From positions 1 to 6,413 of the forward strand of contig JAADDU010000007.1 in NCBI GenBank assembly GCA_013153755.1: a DNA stretch of 6,413 nucleotides, read 5' to 3'. Below, in pieces: positions 1 through 6,045 of this stretch. This stretch comes from Campylobacterota bacterium (GTDB taxonomy: Bacteria; Campylobacterota; Campylobacteria; Campylobacterales; Sulfurimonadaceae). Made by a program: the position numbers and the translations under genes. Position 1 is the stretch's first letter. Each line of letters opens with the position of its first letter. Below the pieces are notes generated by a model. It was given only the letters and a program-made list of their open reading frames with translations. It was not told the origin of the DNA and made no database searches.

Positions 1-116
1 AGTAGTGTGTATATAGCAACATTACTAAACCAAGCACCAAAATATGCAATCATTTGTATAGTAGATAATCTTTTTAAAACTAATTCTGTTCTCAATAACT
101 TAAAATATCTATTCAT
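1..116 (-). CDS. MFS transporter, N-terminal fragment (cut by window edge)
   Basis: Reading the minus strand from an ATG at 116-114 gives 38 open codons that run off the left edge. The peptide begins MNRYFKLLRTEL and continues through QMIAYFGAWFSNVAIYTL. A short basic cytoplasmic leader followed by a hydrophobic first membrane helix, with an aromatic and glycine-rich FGAWFSN segment, is typical of the start of major facilitator superfamily exporters in Campylobacterota. That is family recognition from a short stretch; the substrate cannot be named. No clear Shine-Dalgarno sequence precedes the ATG. An in-frame GTG at 143-141 is an alternative start that would add nine residues, also without a good ribosome binding site. 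The gene diverges from flaG and shares a roughly 100-bp upstream region with it. No convincing promoter for it is visible. Confidence 0.6.
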   Translation of the reverse strand, partial: MNRYFKLLRTELVLKRLSTIQMIAYFGAWFSNVAIYTL

Positions 117-151
117 AAATGCAAGATTATCATAAAAATTCACTTTTTTAC

Positions 152-178
152 TAAAGTTATTTTTTAAGTTGTCGATAT
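152..178 (+). promoter_or_regulatory. sigma-28 (FliA) promoter of flaG
   Basis: TAAAGTTA (152-159) and GTCGATAT (171-178) are separated by exactly 11 bases. The classical FliA consensus is TAAAGTTT, 11 bases, GCCGATAA, so 13 of 16 consensus positions match and the spacing is perfect. The element lies 41 bp upstream of the flaG start codon. Sigma-28 drives late flagellar genes such as filament proteins in this phylum, which fits a flagellar gene directly downstream. Transcription would start at about 185-190. Confidence 0.85.
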
Positions 179-207
179 ATTAGGTGATATAAGTAATATT
201 TACATAA

Positions 208-213
208 AAGGAG
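208..213 (+). promoter_or_regulatory. ribosome binding site of flaG
   Basis: AAGGAG lies six bases before the ATG at 220. It is one of the strongest Shine-Dalgarno sequences in the window and fixes the flaG start. Confidence 0.85.
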
Positions 214-219
214 TAGGTT

Positions 220-606
220 ATGGATGGCATAGCAAATGTTGCAAGACAACAACAAACTCAAATCAATTCAACAGAAATTCAAGGAAAAGCAACACAGCAA
301 GTTCAACAACATAAACAAGAAACTCCAAAAGCTGACATGGTTGAACAAATACAAAAATCTGCAATGGAACCTATGAAAATAGATTCTAAAGAGCAAGTAG
401 AAGATCTAGTAGCTAAACTAAATAGTGCTCTTGCACCGATGAATACTAATCTAAAGTTTGGTGTTGATTTAGATGATATTTTTTATGTTTCAGTTGTAGA
501 ATCAGAAACAAGCAAAATGATTAGAAGATTTCCAGCAGAAAAAGCAGCTGATTTTTTACCAAAAATGCAAGAACTTACCGGAATGCTCTTTGATTCAAAA
601 GGGTAA
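220..606 (+). CDS. flaG: FlaG family flagellar protein
   Basis: The 128-residue product matches the small FlaG family, whose members influence flagellar filament length and are encoded among late flagellar genes. Residues 1 to about 50 are a polar, glutamine-rich, probably disordered segment. The FlaG domain follows from about residue 55 to the end, with the family pattern LKFGVD, then a beta strand (FYVSVVE), then the signature ETSKMIRRFPAEKAADFLPKMQ, corresponding to the usual T-G-E-V-I-R-Q-I-P-P-E, and a C-terminal G-M-L-F-D. There is no signal peptide or membrane segment. The start is supported by AAGGAG six bases upstream and a sigma-28 promoter. In Campylobacter, flaG is usually next to fliD and fliS; here it stands alone with its own promoter and a hairpin at its end. 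Family assignment is confident; the precise role is inferred from the family. Confidence 0.88.
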   Translation: MDGIANVARQQQTQINSTEIQGKATQQVQQHKQETPKADMVEQIQKSAMEPMKIDSKEQVEDLVAKLNSALAPMNTNLKFGVDLDDIFYVSVVESETSKMIRRFPAEKAADFLPKMQELTGMLFDSKG

Positions 607-627
607 AACAGAGCCCCTTTTGAATCA
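591..627 (+). terminator. hairpin at the end of flaG, probable terminator
   Basis: TGATTCAAAAGGG (591-603) and CCCTTTTGAATCA (615-627) form a perfect 13-bp stem around an 11-base loop. The left arm encodes the last FlaG codons and the stop codon lies in the loop. The hairpin is followed by TAATTAAACTTTT rather than an uninterrupted T run, so it may act as a weak intrinsic terminator or as a 3'-end stabiliser. It separates the flagellar unit from the argG operon. Confidence 0.7.
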
Positions 628-690
628 TAATTAAACTTTTAAACTTTCTAACTACCTATCTTCCTAACCATCTTTTAATCTCTTTTATTG

Positions 691-705
691 TAAAATCGCG
701 ATAAT
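691..705 (+). promoter_or_regulatory. probable sigma-70 promoter (-10 region) of the argG operon
   Basis: TAAAAT at 691-696 is one mismatch from TATAAT, and GATAAT at 700-705 is an alternative, also one mismatch away. Upstream, 635-690 is strikingly T-rich with recurring T runs and no clear -35 box. Promoters of Campylobacterota commonly carry periodic T stretches instead of a -35 element. Either -10 would give a leader of about 20-30 bases before argG. The choice between the two is not resolved. Confidence 0.4.
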
Positions 706-731
706 TATTTTACTAAAACAAGGTTTTTAAT

Positions 732-1970
732 ATGAAAAAAGAGGTTAAAAAAGTAGTTCTTGCCTATTCTGGAGGACTCGATACAAGTATCATCTTAAAA
801 TGGCTACAAGAAGAATATAAAGCTGAAGTTATCACTTTCACAGCTGATTTAGGTCAAGGTGAAGAGGTTGAACCAGCTCGCCAAAAAGCACTTGACAATG
901 GCATAAAACCTGAAAATATTTTTATACTAGACATACAAGAAGAATTTGTAAAAGATTATGTTTTCCCTATGTTTAGAGCAAATGCAATTTACGAGGGAGA
1001 ATACCTTTTAGGAACTTCTATTGCTCGTCCACTTATAGCTAAAAAACAAATAGAAATCGCACAAAAAATGGGTGCAGATGCAGTAAGTCATGGAGCTACA
1101 GGAAAAGGTAATGACCAAGTAAGATTTGAGCTTGGTTACCTTGGACTAAACCCAGATATAACTGTTATAGCTCCATGGAGAGAGTGGGACTTAAACTCAA
1201 GAGAAAAACTTTTAGCTTATGCAAGAGAACATGGCATAAACATAGATCAAAAACATGTTGATGCTGATGGAAACCCAACTGTAAGCCCATATTCTATGGA
1301 TGCAAATTTACTTCATATCTCTTATGAAGGACTGCATCTAGAAAACCCTATGAATGAACCAGAAGAATCAATGTGGTTATGGACAAACTCTCCTGAGAAT
1401 GCTCCTGATGAAAAAGAATACATAACTATTGGTTATAAAAATGGAGATCCTGTCTCTTTAAATGGGGAAGAATTATCTCCAGCAACAATGTTAAGAACAC
1501 TAAATGAATACGGAAATAAACACGGTATAGGTAGAATTGACATAGTTGAAAACCGTTTTGTAGGGATGAAAGCTCGTGGGTGCTATGAAACTCCAGGTGG
1601 TACTATCATGCTAAAAGCGCACCGTGCTATAGAGTCTATCTGTTTAGACAGAGAAGAAGCTCATATGAAAGATGGGATGATTGCCAAATACGCAGAACTT
1701 ATCTACAACGGCTTTTGGTTCTCTCCAGAACGAGAAATGATGCAAGCAGCCATAGATACTACTCAAAAATATGTAGAGGGAACTGTAAAATTAAAACTTT
1801 ACAAAGGGAATGTTGAAGTTGTAGGTCGTGAATCTGATATGTCACTATATAGCGAAGAACATTCAACTTTTGAAGAAGATGAAGTGTATAATCAAAAAGA
1901 TGCTGAAGGTTTTATAAGACTCAATGCTCTTAGAAGAATTATTGCTGGAAAAAAAAGGGGAAGTAAATAA
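732..1970 (+). CDS. argG: argininosuccinate synthase
   Basis: The enzyme condenses citrulline and aspartate with ATP to argininosuccinate, the penultimate step of arginine biosynthesis, in the cytoplasm. The 412-residue length is normal for the family. The N-terminal nucleotide-binding fold has the PP-loop SGGLDTS at residues 13-19. The substrate-binding motif [13 protein letters not shown] is at 121-133, where many relatives have [25 protein letters not shown] at 185-200 and [10 protein letters not shown] at 282-291 are further hallmarks. ACAAGG lies eight bases before the ATG. This is the first gene of the packed operon, and its stop overlaps the next start by one base (TAATG), implying coupled translation. 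No convincing arginine-repressor box is seen upstream. Assignment is near certain. Confidence 0.98.
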   Translation: MKKEVKKVVLAYSGGLDTSIILKWLQEEYKAEVITFTADLGQGEEVEPARQKALDNGIKPENIFILDIQEEFVKDYVFPMFRANAIYEGEYLLGTSIARPLIAKKQIEIAQKMGADAVSHGATGKGNDQVRFELGYLGLNPDITVIAPWREWDLNSREKLLAYAREHGINIDQKHVDADGNPTVSPYSMDANLLHISYEGLHLENPMNEPEESMWLWTNSPENAPDEKEYITIGYKNGDPVSLNGEELSPATMLRTLNEYGNKHGIGRIDIVENRFVGMKARGCYETPGGTIMLKAHRAIESICLDREEAHMKDGMIAKYAELIYNGFWFSPEREMMQAAIDTTQKYVEGTVKLKLYKGNVEVVGRESDMSLYSEEHSTFEEDEVYNQKDAEGFIRLNALRRIIAGKKRGSK

Positions 1971-2701
1971 TGATAAAAATCGATATGAATTCACCTGAGT
2001 TTCTTGCAAGAATGGAAAAAACCATAAAATTTACAGACAAAGTTTGTGAATCGCGTGGTTGGGTTTATAACCCTCAAGAAGAGGTCAACGAAGGTGTACA
2101 AATGGGTCTTGCTCGTAATAAGATGATGTACAACAAACTGTTTTGCCCATGTTTTATGGTTGATGATAGTGGAGATAAACCTAAAAGTGTTGATGATAGA
2201 ATCTGTCCATGTAAACCAGCTATAGAAAAAGAGATACCCGAGAATGGAACTTGTCACTGTGGAATCTTTTGTACTCCAGAATTTGCAGAAGCAAAAAGAA
2301 TAGAACTTGGTATGGAAGAAGCTGTACACACTCACTCTCGTGGTTTAAGTAAAGAAGAATGTGCTCAACTAGTAAATCAAGCTGAACTAGATGGCGATGA
2401 GCTTCAAGCACTTATGGAAGCAAGAGAACTTAAAATGACAAACTTTAAACTTGTGGATGTTCGTGAACATATGGAGTGGCAGATGGGTCATATAGCAGGT
2501 GCTGATGTGTTAGTTCCAACAAGTAGTTTCTTTAAAACATGGGATGAAGCAAAACTTCAAAAAGACGAAAATATTATCCTTTATTGTCATGTTGGTAGTC
2601 GTTCTGCACATGTTGCAAGAATACTTACAGATATGGGTTACACTAAGATAGGTAATCTAACACACGGTATAGTTTCTTATGCTGGAGAGATTCAAAGATA
2701 G
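1970..2701 (+). CDS. ferredoxin:thioredoxin reductase catalytic chain fused to a rhodanese domain
   Basis: The 243-residue protein has two recognisable parts. Residues 1 to about 120 resemble the catalytic beta chain of ferredoxin:thioredoxin reductase, which uses a 4Fe-4S cluster and an adjacent disulfide to pass ferredoxin electrons to thioredoxin. All six key cysteines are present as CPC (59-61), CPC (79-81) and CHC (95-97). By analogy with plant and cyanobacterial enzymes, C59, C79, C81 and C95 would hold the cluster and C61/C97 would form the redox pair. Spacers are 17 and 13 residues instead of the classical 16 and 8. Residues about 155-243 are a rhodanese domain with LVDVRE (161-166), GHIAGA (173-178) and active-site loop CHVGSR (206-211), C206 being the sulfur-carrying cysteine. 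No signal peptide is present, so it is cytoplasmic. The start overlaps the argG stop by one base, with AAGGGG nine bases upstream; an ATG at 1985 is a less likely start. Domain calls are firm; the joint function and substrate are unknown. Confidence 0.9.
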   Translation: MIKIDMNSPEFLARMEKTIKFTDKVCESRGWVYNPQEEVNEGVQMGLARNKMMYNKLFCPCFMVDDSGDKPKSVDDRICPCKPAIEKEIPENGTCHCGIFCTPEFAEAKRIELGMEEAVHTHSRGLSKEECAQLVNQAELDGDELQALMEARELKMTNFKLVDVREHMEWQMGHIAGADVLVPTSSFFKTWDEAKLQKDENIILYCHVGSRSAHVARILTDMGYTKIGNLTHGIVSYAGEIQR

Positions 2702-2728
2702 TTAAATAAACTAAAATAGGAAAATAAG

Positions 2729-3175
2729 ATGAAAGTATTACTAATTAAAGATGTAAAAAGCCTTGGTAAAAGAGGTGAAGTAAAAGAAGTTAAAGATGGC
2801 TATGGTAAAAATTTTCTTATTGGAAAAGGTTTTGCTAGACATGCTACACCGGAGATACTAGAGCAACATGCAAAAGATGAACTTATAGTTGCTCAAAATC
2901 TTGAAAAAGAAGTAAATAAACTAAAAGAGATAGCTAAGCAACTAGATAAAGCTGAAGTAATTATCACTAAAAAGCTAGGACAAAATGGTCATCTTTTTGG
3001 TTCTGTTACAAAAGATGAGATAGCAACTGCACTAAAAGAGCAACACGGCATTGAGATAGATAAAAAGCATATAAATGAAAAAAGTGCCATTAAAACTGTA
3101 GGTGAACACGATTTAGATTTTAAGCTAGGTCATGGACTTCATGCTACACTTCATGTAGATGTTCAAGGAGAATAA
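2729..3175 (+). CDS. rplI: 50S ribosomal protein L9
   Basis: L9 binds 23S rRNA near the L1 stalk and helps maintain reading frame. The 148 residues are standard length. The N-terminal RNA-binding domain shows MKVLLIKDVKSLGKRGEV and GYGKNFLIGKGFA (residues about 25-37), the latter being the family signature with IGKGFA in place of the common IPKGLA. A charged helical connector covers about 41-75. The C-terminal domain carries GHLFGSVTKDEIATAL and ends LHATLHVDVQGE. A moderate ribosome binding site, AGGA at 2718-2721, lies seven bases before the ATG. It follows the FTR-rhodanese gene by 27 bp. The last codons contain TTCAAGGAGA, repeated 81 bp downstream; the true ancestral C-terminus may have been VQGDK rather than VQGE (see findings). 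Confidence 0.97.
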   Translation: MKVLLIKDVKSLGKRGEVKEVKDGYGKNFLIGKGFARHATPEILEQHAKDELIVAQNLEKEVNKLKEIAKQLDKAEVIITKKLGQNGHLFGSVTKDEIATALKEQHGIEIDKKHINEKSAIKTVGEHDLDFKLGHGLHATLHVDVQGE

Positions 3176-3252
3176 GTGAACTGTTTTTTCTCGCCGCTAG
3201 GCGTAGCTTTAGTGAGAGGAATTGAAACTGGACTTGTTCAGATTCAAGGAGA
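3162..3252 (+). repeat. apparent 81-bp insertion between 10-bp direct repeats, with a hairpin
   Basis: TTCAAGGAGA occurs at 3162-3171 and again at 3243-3252, exactly 81 bp apart. Between them are a short inverted pair, TGAAC (3177-3181) and GTTCA (3236-3240), and a larger imperfect hairpin at 3185-3221. In the hairpin, TTTTTCTCGC pairs with GTGAGAGGAA including three G-T wobbles, and GCTA pairs with TAGC around loop GGCG, with a small internal bulge. The segment is more GC-rich than its surroundings. Removing one repeat copy plus the segment rejoins rplI in frame to give a TAATG junction with hslV. It looks like a small non-coding mobile or dispersed element with a target duplication. No transposase is present; the identity is inference. 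Confidence 0.5.
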
Positions 3253-3259
3253 TAAATAA
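3176..3259 (+). CDS. possible 27-codon small ORF between rplI and hslV
   Basis: A GTG at 3176 opens a 27-codon frame ending at TAA 3257-3259, overlapping the hslV ATG by one base (TAATG). AAGGAG at 3165-3170, inside the end of rplI, lies five bases before the GTG. The peptide would be mildly hydrophobic at the start ([13 protein letters not shown]) and end VQIQGDK, which resembles the end of L9 (VDVQGE). It has no recognised family. The frame may be translated simply as a by-product of an in-frame insertion, helping couple rplI and hslV translation, rather than encode a functional peptide. Its exact fit to the gap makes it worth listing, but evidence for a real gene is weak. Confidence 0.25.
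   Translation: MNCFFSPLGVALVRGIETGLVQIQGDK
3246..3251 (+). promoter_or_regulatory. ribosome binding site of hslV
   Basis: AAGGAG seven bases before the ATG at 3259 fixes the hslV start. It lies in the second copy of the 10-bp repeat, so the rplI end carries an identical site. Confidence 0.85.
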
Positions 3260-3801
3260 TGTTCGATGCTACTACGATACTTGCCTATAAAGGTAAAGAT
3301 AAGGCTGTAATTGGTGGTGATGGTCAAGTAACTTTTGGCTCTACTGTTTTAAAAGGTAATGCTACAAAAATTCGCACACTTCATCATGGGAAAATTCTAG
3401 CCGGTTTTGCTGGAAGTACTGCAGATGCTTTTAACCTTTTTGATATGTTTGAAGAGTTTTTAGAAAATAAAAAAGGTGATATACTAAAATCTGTAGTAGA
3501 GTTTTCAAAGGCTTGGAGAAAAGATAAAGTACTTCGTAGATTGGAAGCTATGATGATAGTGCTAAACAATGACCATATATTTATACTTACTGGTAATGGG
3601 GATGTTGTTGAGCCAGAAGATGGAGAAATCGCTTCTATAGGTAGTGGTGGAAACTATGCTATCTCTGCTGCAAGAGCATTAAAAAAGCATGCTTTGCTCG
3701 ATGAAGAAGAACTTGTAAAAGAATCCCTTAAAATTGCAGGTGATTTATGTATATATACAAATCACAGCATAAAAACTTTAACACTTCAAAAAGGTAACTA
3801 A
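3259..3801 (+). CDS. hslV: HslV (ClpQ) protease subunit
   Basis: HslV is the proteasome-like threonine peptidase that forms two stacked hexameric rings and degrades proteins fed by the HslU ATPase in the cytoplasm. The 180 residues are of normal length. The nucleophile is expected to be the first Thr of the TT pair at residues 5-6; most relatives have it directly after Met. The four-residue leader MFDA must therefore be cleaved to expose T5, an arrangement I recall from other Campylobacterota such as Helicobacter. GGDGQVTFG (19-27) and K37 match the conserved active-site Asp and Lys (D17 and K33 of mature E. coli HslV). [34 protein letters not shown] and DLCIYTNH are family signatures. A strong ribosome binding site supports the start. 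The gene abuts hslU with no gap. Confidence 0.96.
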   Translation: MFDATTILAYKGKDKAVIGGDGQVTFGSTVLKGNATKIRTLHHGKILAGFAGSTADAFNLFDMFEEFLENKKGDILKSVVEFSKAWRKDKVLRRLEAMMIVLNNDHIFILTGNGDVVEPEDGEIASIGSGGNYAISAARALKKHALLDEEELVKESLKIAGDLCIYTNHSIKTLTLQKGN

Positions 3802-5133
3802 ATGGATTTAACACCTAAGGAGATAGTAGAATATCTTGATAAGTATGTAATTTCACAAAACAATGCTAAAAAAACTATAGCTCTTGCCCTTAGAACTAGA
3901 TACAGACGGATGAAACTATCTCAAGAACTTCAAGATGAAATTATGCCAAAAAACATCCTTATGATTGGCTCAACAGGAGTTGGTAAAACTGAGATTTCAA
4001 GAAGACTTGCAAAGATGATGAAAGTTCCTTTTATAAAAGTAGAAGCATCTAAATACACAGAAGTTGGTTTTGTTGGTCGTGATGTTGAATCTATGATTAG
4101 AGATTTAGTTGTAGCATCTATCTCTATAGTTAAAGAGGAAAAAGAGCAAGAAAATAAAGAGAAAATAGAAAACTATGTGATAAATCGTATAGTTGAAAAA
4201 CTTCTTCCTCCTCTTCCCCCTTCTGCTAGTGAATCTAAAAAAGATGACTACAATAGATTACTTGAAGCTATGGAAAAAAGAGTAGAAGCTGGTGAGATGG
4301 ATGATAAAATCATAGAAATAGACATAGACTCTAATATCCATGTTGAATTTGCTGATTCGAACCTACCACCAGAGATGCTAAAAGTACAAGAGAGTTTTAC
4401 AAAAGTATTCTCACAAATGAGCAAAGATGATAACAAAAAAGAGGTGAGTGTAAAAGTAGCTAAAGAGATGTTAAAAGTGGAAGCTGCATCTAAGCTACTA
4501 GATATGTCAAGTATCCAAGAAGAAGCTAGAAAAAGAGCTGAAGATGGTGGAATTATCTTTTTAGATGAGATAGACAAAATCGCACTAAGTGAAAAATCTG
4601 CAGGTAGAAATGACCCTTCAAAAGAGGGTGTTCAAAGAGATTTACTCCCTATAGTTGAGGGTAGTAGTGTTTCTACAAAATATGGAAATGTTAAAACTGA
4701 CCATATCTTATTTATAGCAGCTGGAGCTTTTCATGTAAGTAAACCTAGTGACTTAATTCCAGAACTTCAAGGGCGCTTTCCATTAAGAGTAGAACTTGAA
4801 GCCCTAACAGAAGATACTTTGTATGCTATTTTAACACAAACTCAAAACTCACTCTTAAAACAATATGAAGCTCTTTTAGGTGTTGAGGGGATGAAACTTA
4901 CTTTTGAAAATGAAGCGATAAAAGCTATAGCAAAACTTTCACATAGAGCAAATGAAATCACTGAAGATATAGGTGCAAGAAGACTACATACTGTACTTGA
5001 AAAAGTTTTAGAAGAGATTAGTTTTAGTGCAGATGAGCATAAAGATACGGAGTTTATAGTAACTTCTAAACTAGTGCATGAAAAACTTGATGAAGTTGTT
5101 GAAGATGATGACTTATCAAGATATATATTATAA
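3802..5133 (+). CDS. hslU: HslU (ClpY) ATPase subunit of the HslUV protease
   Basis: HslU is the AAA+ unfoldase that recognises substrates and threads them into HslV. The 443 residues match the family (E. coli protein also 443). Walker A is GSTGVGKT at 56-63, the pore loop GFVG at 89-92, and Walker B IIFLDEID at 251-258, with the charged substrate-binding I-domain lying between roughly 110 and 240. ELQGRFPLRVEL carries the arginine-finger region, and GARRLHTVLEKVLEE the sensor-2 region. The C-terminal tail DLSRYIL (437-443) is the segment that docks into HslV pockets. The pore aromatic is Phe rather than the Tyr of E. coli GYVG. The ATG directly follows the hslV stop (TAAATG), with AAAAAGG inside hslV serving as ribosome binding site. 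Equal expression with hslV is expected. Confidence 0.97.
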   Translation: MDLTPKEIVEYLDKYVISQNNAKKTIALALRTRYRRMKLSQELQDEIMPKNILMIGSTGVGKTEISRRLAKMMKVPFIKVEASKYTEVGFVGRDVESMIRDLVVASISIVKEEKEQENKEKIENYVINRIVEKLLPPLPPSASESKKDDYNRLLEAMEKRVEAGEMDDKIIEIDIDSNIHVEFADSNLPPEMLKVQESFTKVFSQMSKDDNKKEVSVKVAKEMLKVEAASKLLDMSSIQEEARKRAEDGGIIFLDEIDKIALSEKSAGRNDPSKEGVQRDLLPIVEGSSVSTKYGNVKTDHILFIAAGAFHVSKPSDLIPELQGRFPLRVELEALTEDTLYAILTQTQNSLLKQYEALLGVEGMKLTFENEAIKAIAKLSHRANEITEDIGARRLHTVLEKVLEEISFSADEHKDTEFIVTSKLVHEKLDEVVEDDDLSRYIL

Positions 5134-5145
5134 AAGGCAACTAAA

Positions 5146-6045
5146 ATGACAAAAGCTGGTTTTACTAAAGAAACTCGTGCCGGTTTTGTATCTCTAATTG
5201 GGCGACCAAATGCTGGAAAAAGTACACTAATGAATTCACTCTTAGGTGAAAATATAGCTATGGTTTCTCAAAAAGCAAATGCAACTAGAAGACGCTCAAA
5301 TGCTATAGTTATGTATGAAGATACACAAATCATATTTGTAGATACTCCAGGCTTGCATGAAAGAGAAAAAGTACTAAACCAGTTTATGCTAGATGAAGCA
5401 CTAAAAGCTATGGGAGATTGTGATCTGATCGTTTACTTAGCACCTGTAACAGACTCTGTAGAACATTATGAGAAGTTTTTAAAACTAAATAACAATAAAG
5501 TAAAACATATCATAGTACTAAGTAAAATAGACCAAGTAAAACAAGATAAACTTTTTAAAAAAATCTCATCTTACAACCAGTTTTCAGAACATTTTGAAGC
5601 ACTTATACCAGTAGCTATACCTAGAAAGGTAGGGCATCAAGATTTACTAGCAGTTATATCAAAAAATCTTCCAAATTCTCCTTACCTTTATGATCCAGAA
5701 GATTTAACAAGTGAGCTTGTTCGTGATATATATGCAGGATTCATAAGAGAAGCTATATTTGAAAATGTTAGTGATGAAGTACCTTATGAATCTGATGTAC
5801 TTATAGACTCTATAGAAGAAGATAAAGGCCTAGATAAAATCTATGCTACTATAATTATAGAAAAAGAGTCTCAAAAAGGTATCATTATCGGAAAAGGTGG
5901 TGAGTCCATAAAACGCATAGGTAAATCTGCAAGACAAAAGATAGAAAGACTTAGTACAAAAAAATCATATCTAAACCTACAAGTTAGTGTAAAGAAAGGT
6001 TGGTCAAAAGATAAAGCATTTTTAGAAGAGATAGGGTACAAATAG
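5146..6045 (+). CDS. era: GTPase Era
   Basis: Era is an essential GTPase that binds the 3' end of 16S rRNA and assists 30S subunit maturation at the inner face of the membrane. The 299 residues are of family length. The GTPase domain shows G1 GRPNAGKS (19-26), switch-I ATRRRS with the conserved T47, G3 DTPG (66-69), and G4 SKID (126-129) in place of canonical NKxD. The C-terminal KH domain has IIIGKGGESIKRIG with the GKGG loop at 249-252, and the protein ends KKGWSKDKAFLEEIGYK, as usual for the family. The start follows the hslU stop by 12 bases with AAAGG eight bases before the ATG. Its stop abuts the next start directly (TAGATG). Assignment is certain; the Ser in G4 is a tolerated variant. 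Confidence 0.97.
   Translation: MTKAGFTKETRAGFVSLIGRPNAGKSTLMNSLLGENIAMVSQKANATRRRSNAIVMYEDTQIIFVDTPGLHEREKVLNQFMLDEALKAMGDCDLIVYLAPVTDSVEHYEKFLKLNNNKVKHIIVLSKIDQVKQDKLFKKISSYNQFSEHFEALIPVAIPRKVGHQDLLAVISKNLPNSPYLYDPEDLTSELVRDIYAGFIREAIFENVSDEVPYESDVLIDSIEEDKGLDKIYATIIIEKESQKGIIIGKGGESIKRIGKSARQKIERLSTKKSYLNLQVSVKKGWSKDKAFLEEIGYK

Noticed and set aside
679..705. Second sigma-28 promoter before argG, suggested by GCGATAAT
   Set aside because: No TAAAG-like -35 box occurs 11 bases upstream, and a flagellar promoter would not suit argG.
698..712. Arginine-repressor box at the ATAATTAT palindrome before argG
   Set aside because: The match is only a short AT palindrome, lacks the TGAAT/ATTCA arms, and is expected by chance in such AT-rich DNA.
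1991..2411. Two minus-strand open frames (114 and 63 codons) opposite the FTR-rhodanese gene
   Set aside because: They lie wholly antisense to a gene with unmistakable domain motifs, have no ribosome binding sites and give Phe/Ser/Leu-rich nonsense typical of reverse frames in AT-rich DNA.
2702..2728. Internal promoter or terminator between the FTR-rhodanese gene and rplI
   Set aside because: The 27 bp hold only a ribosome binding site; there is no inverted repeat and no -10-like hexamer with context.
3192..3228. CRISPR array
   Set aside because: Only one repeat-like unit is present; there is no second repeat, spacer or cas gene in the window.
3384..3569. 61-codon minus-strand frame opposite hslV
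   Set aside because: Antisense shadow of a certain gene; no start signals and no recognisable protein character.
4248..4577. 109-codon minus-strand frame opposite hslU
   Set aside because: Antisense shadow of the I-domain and Walker B coding region, Ser/Ile-rich, with no start signals.
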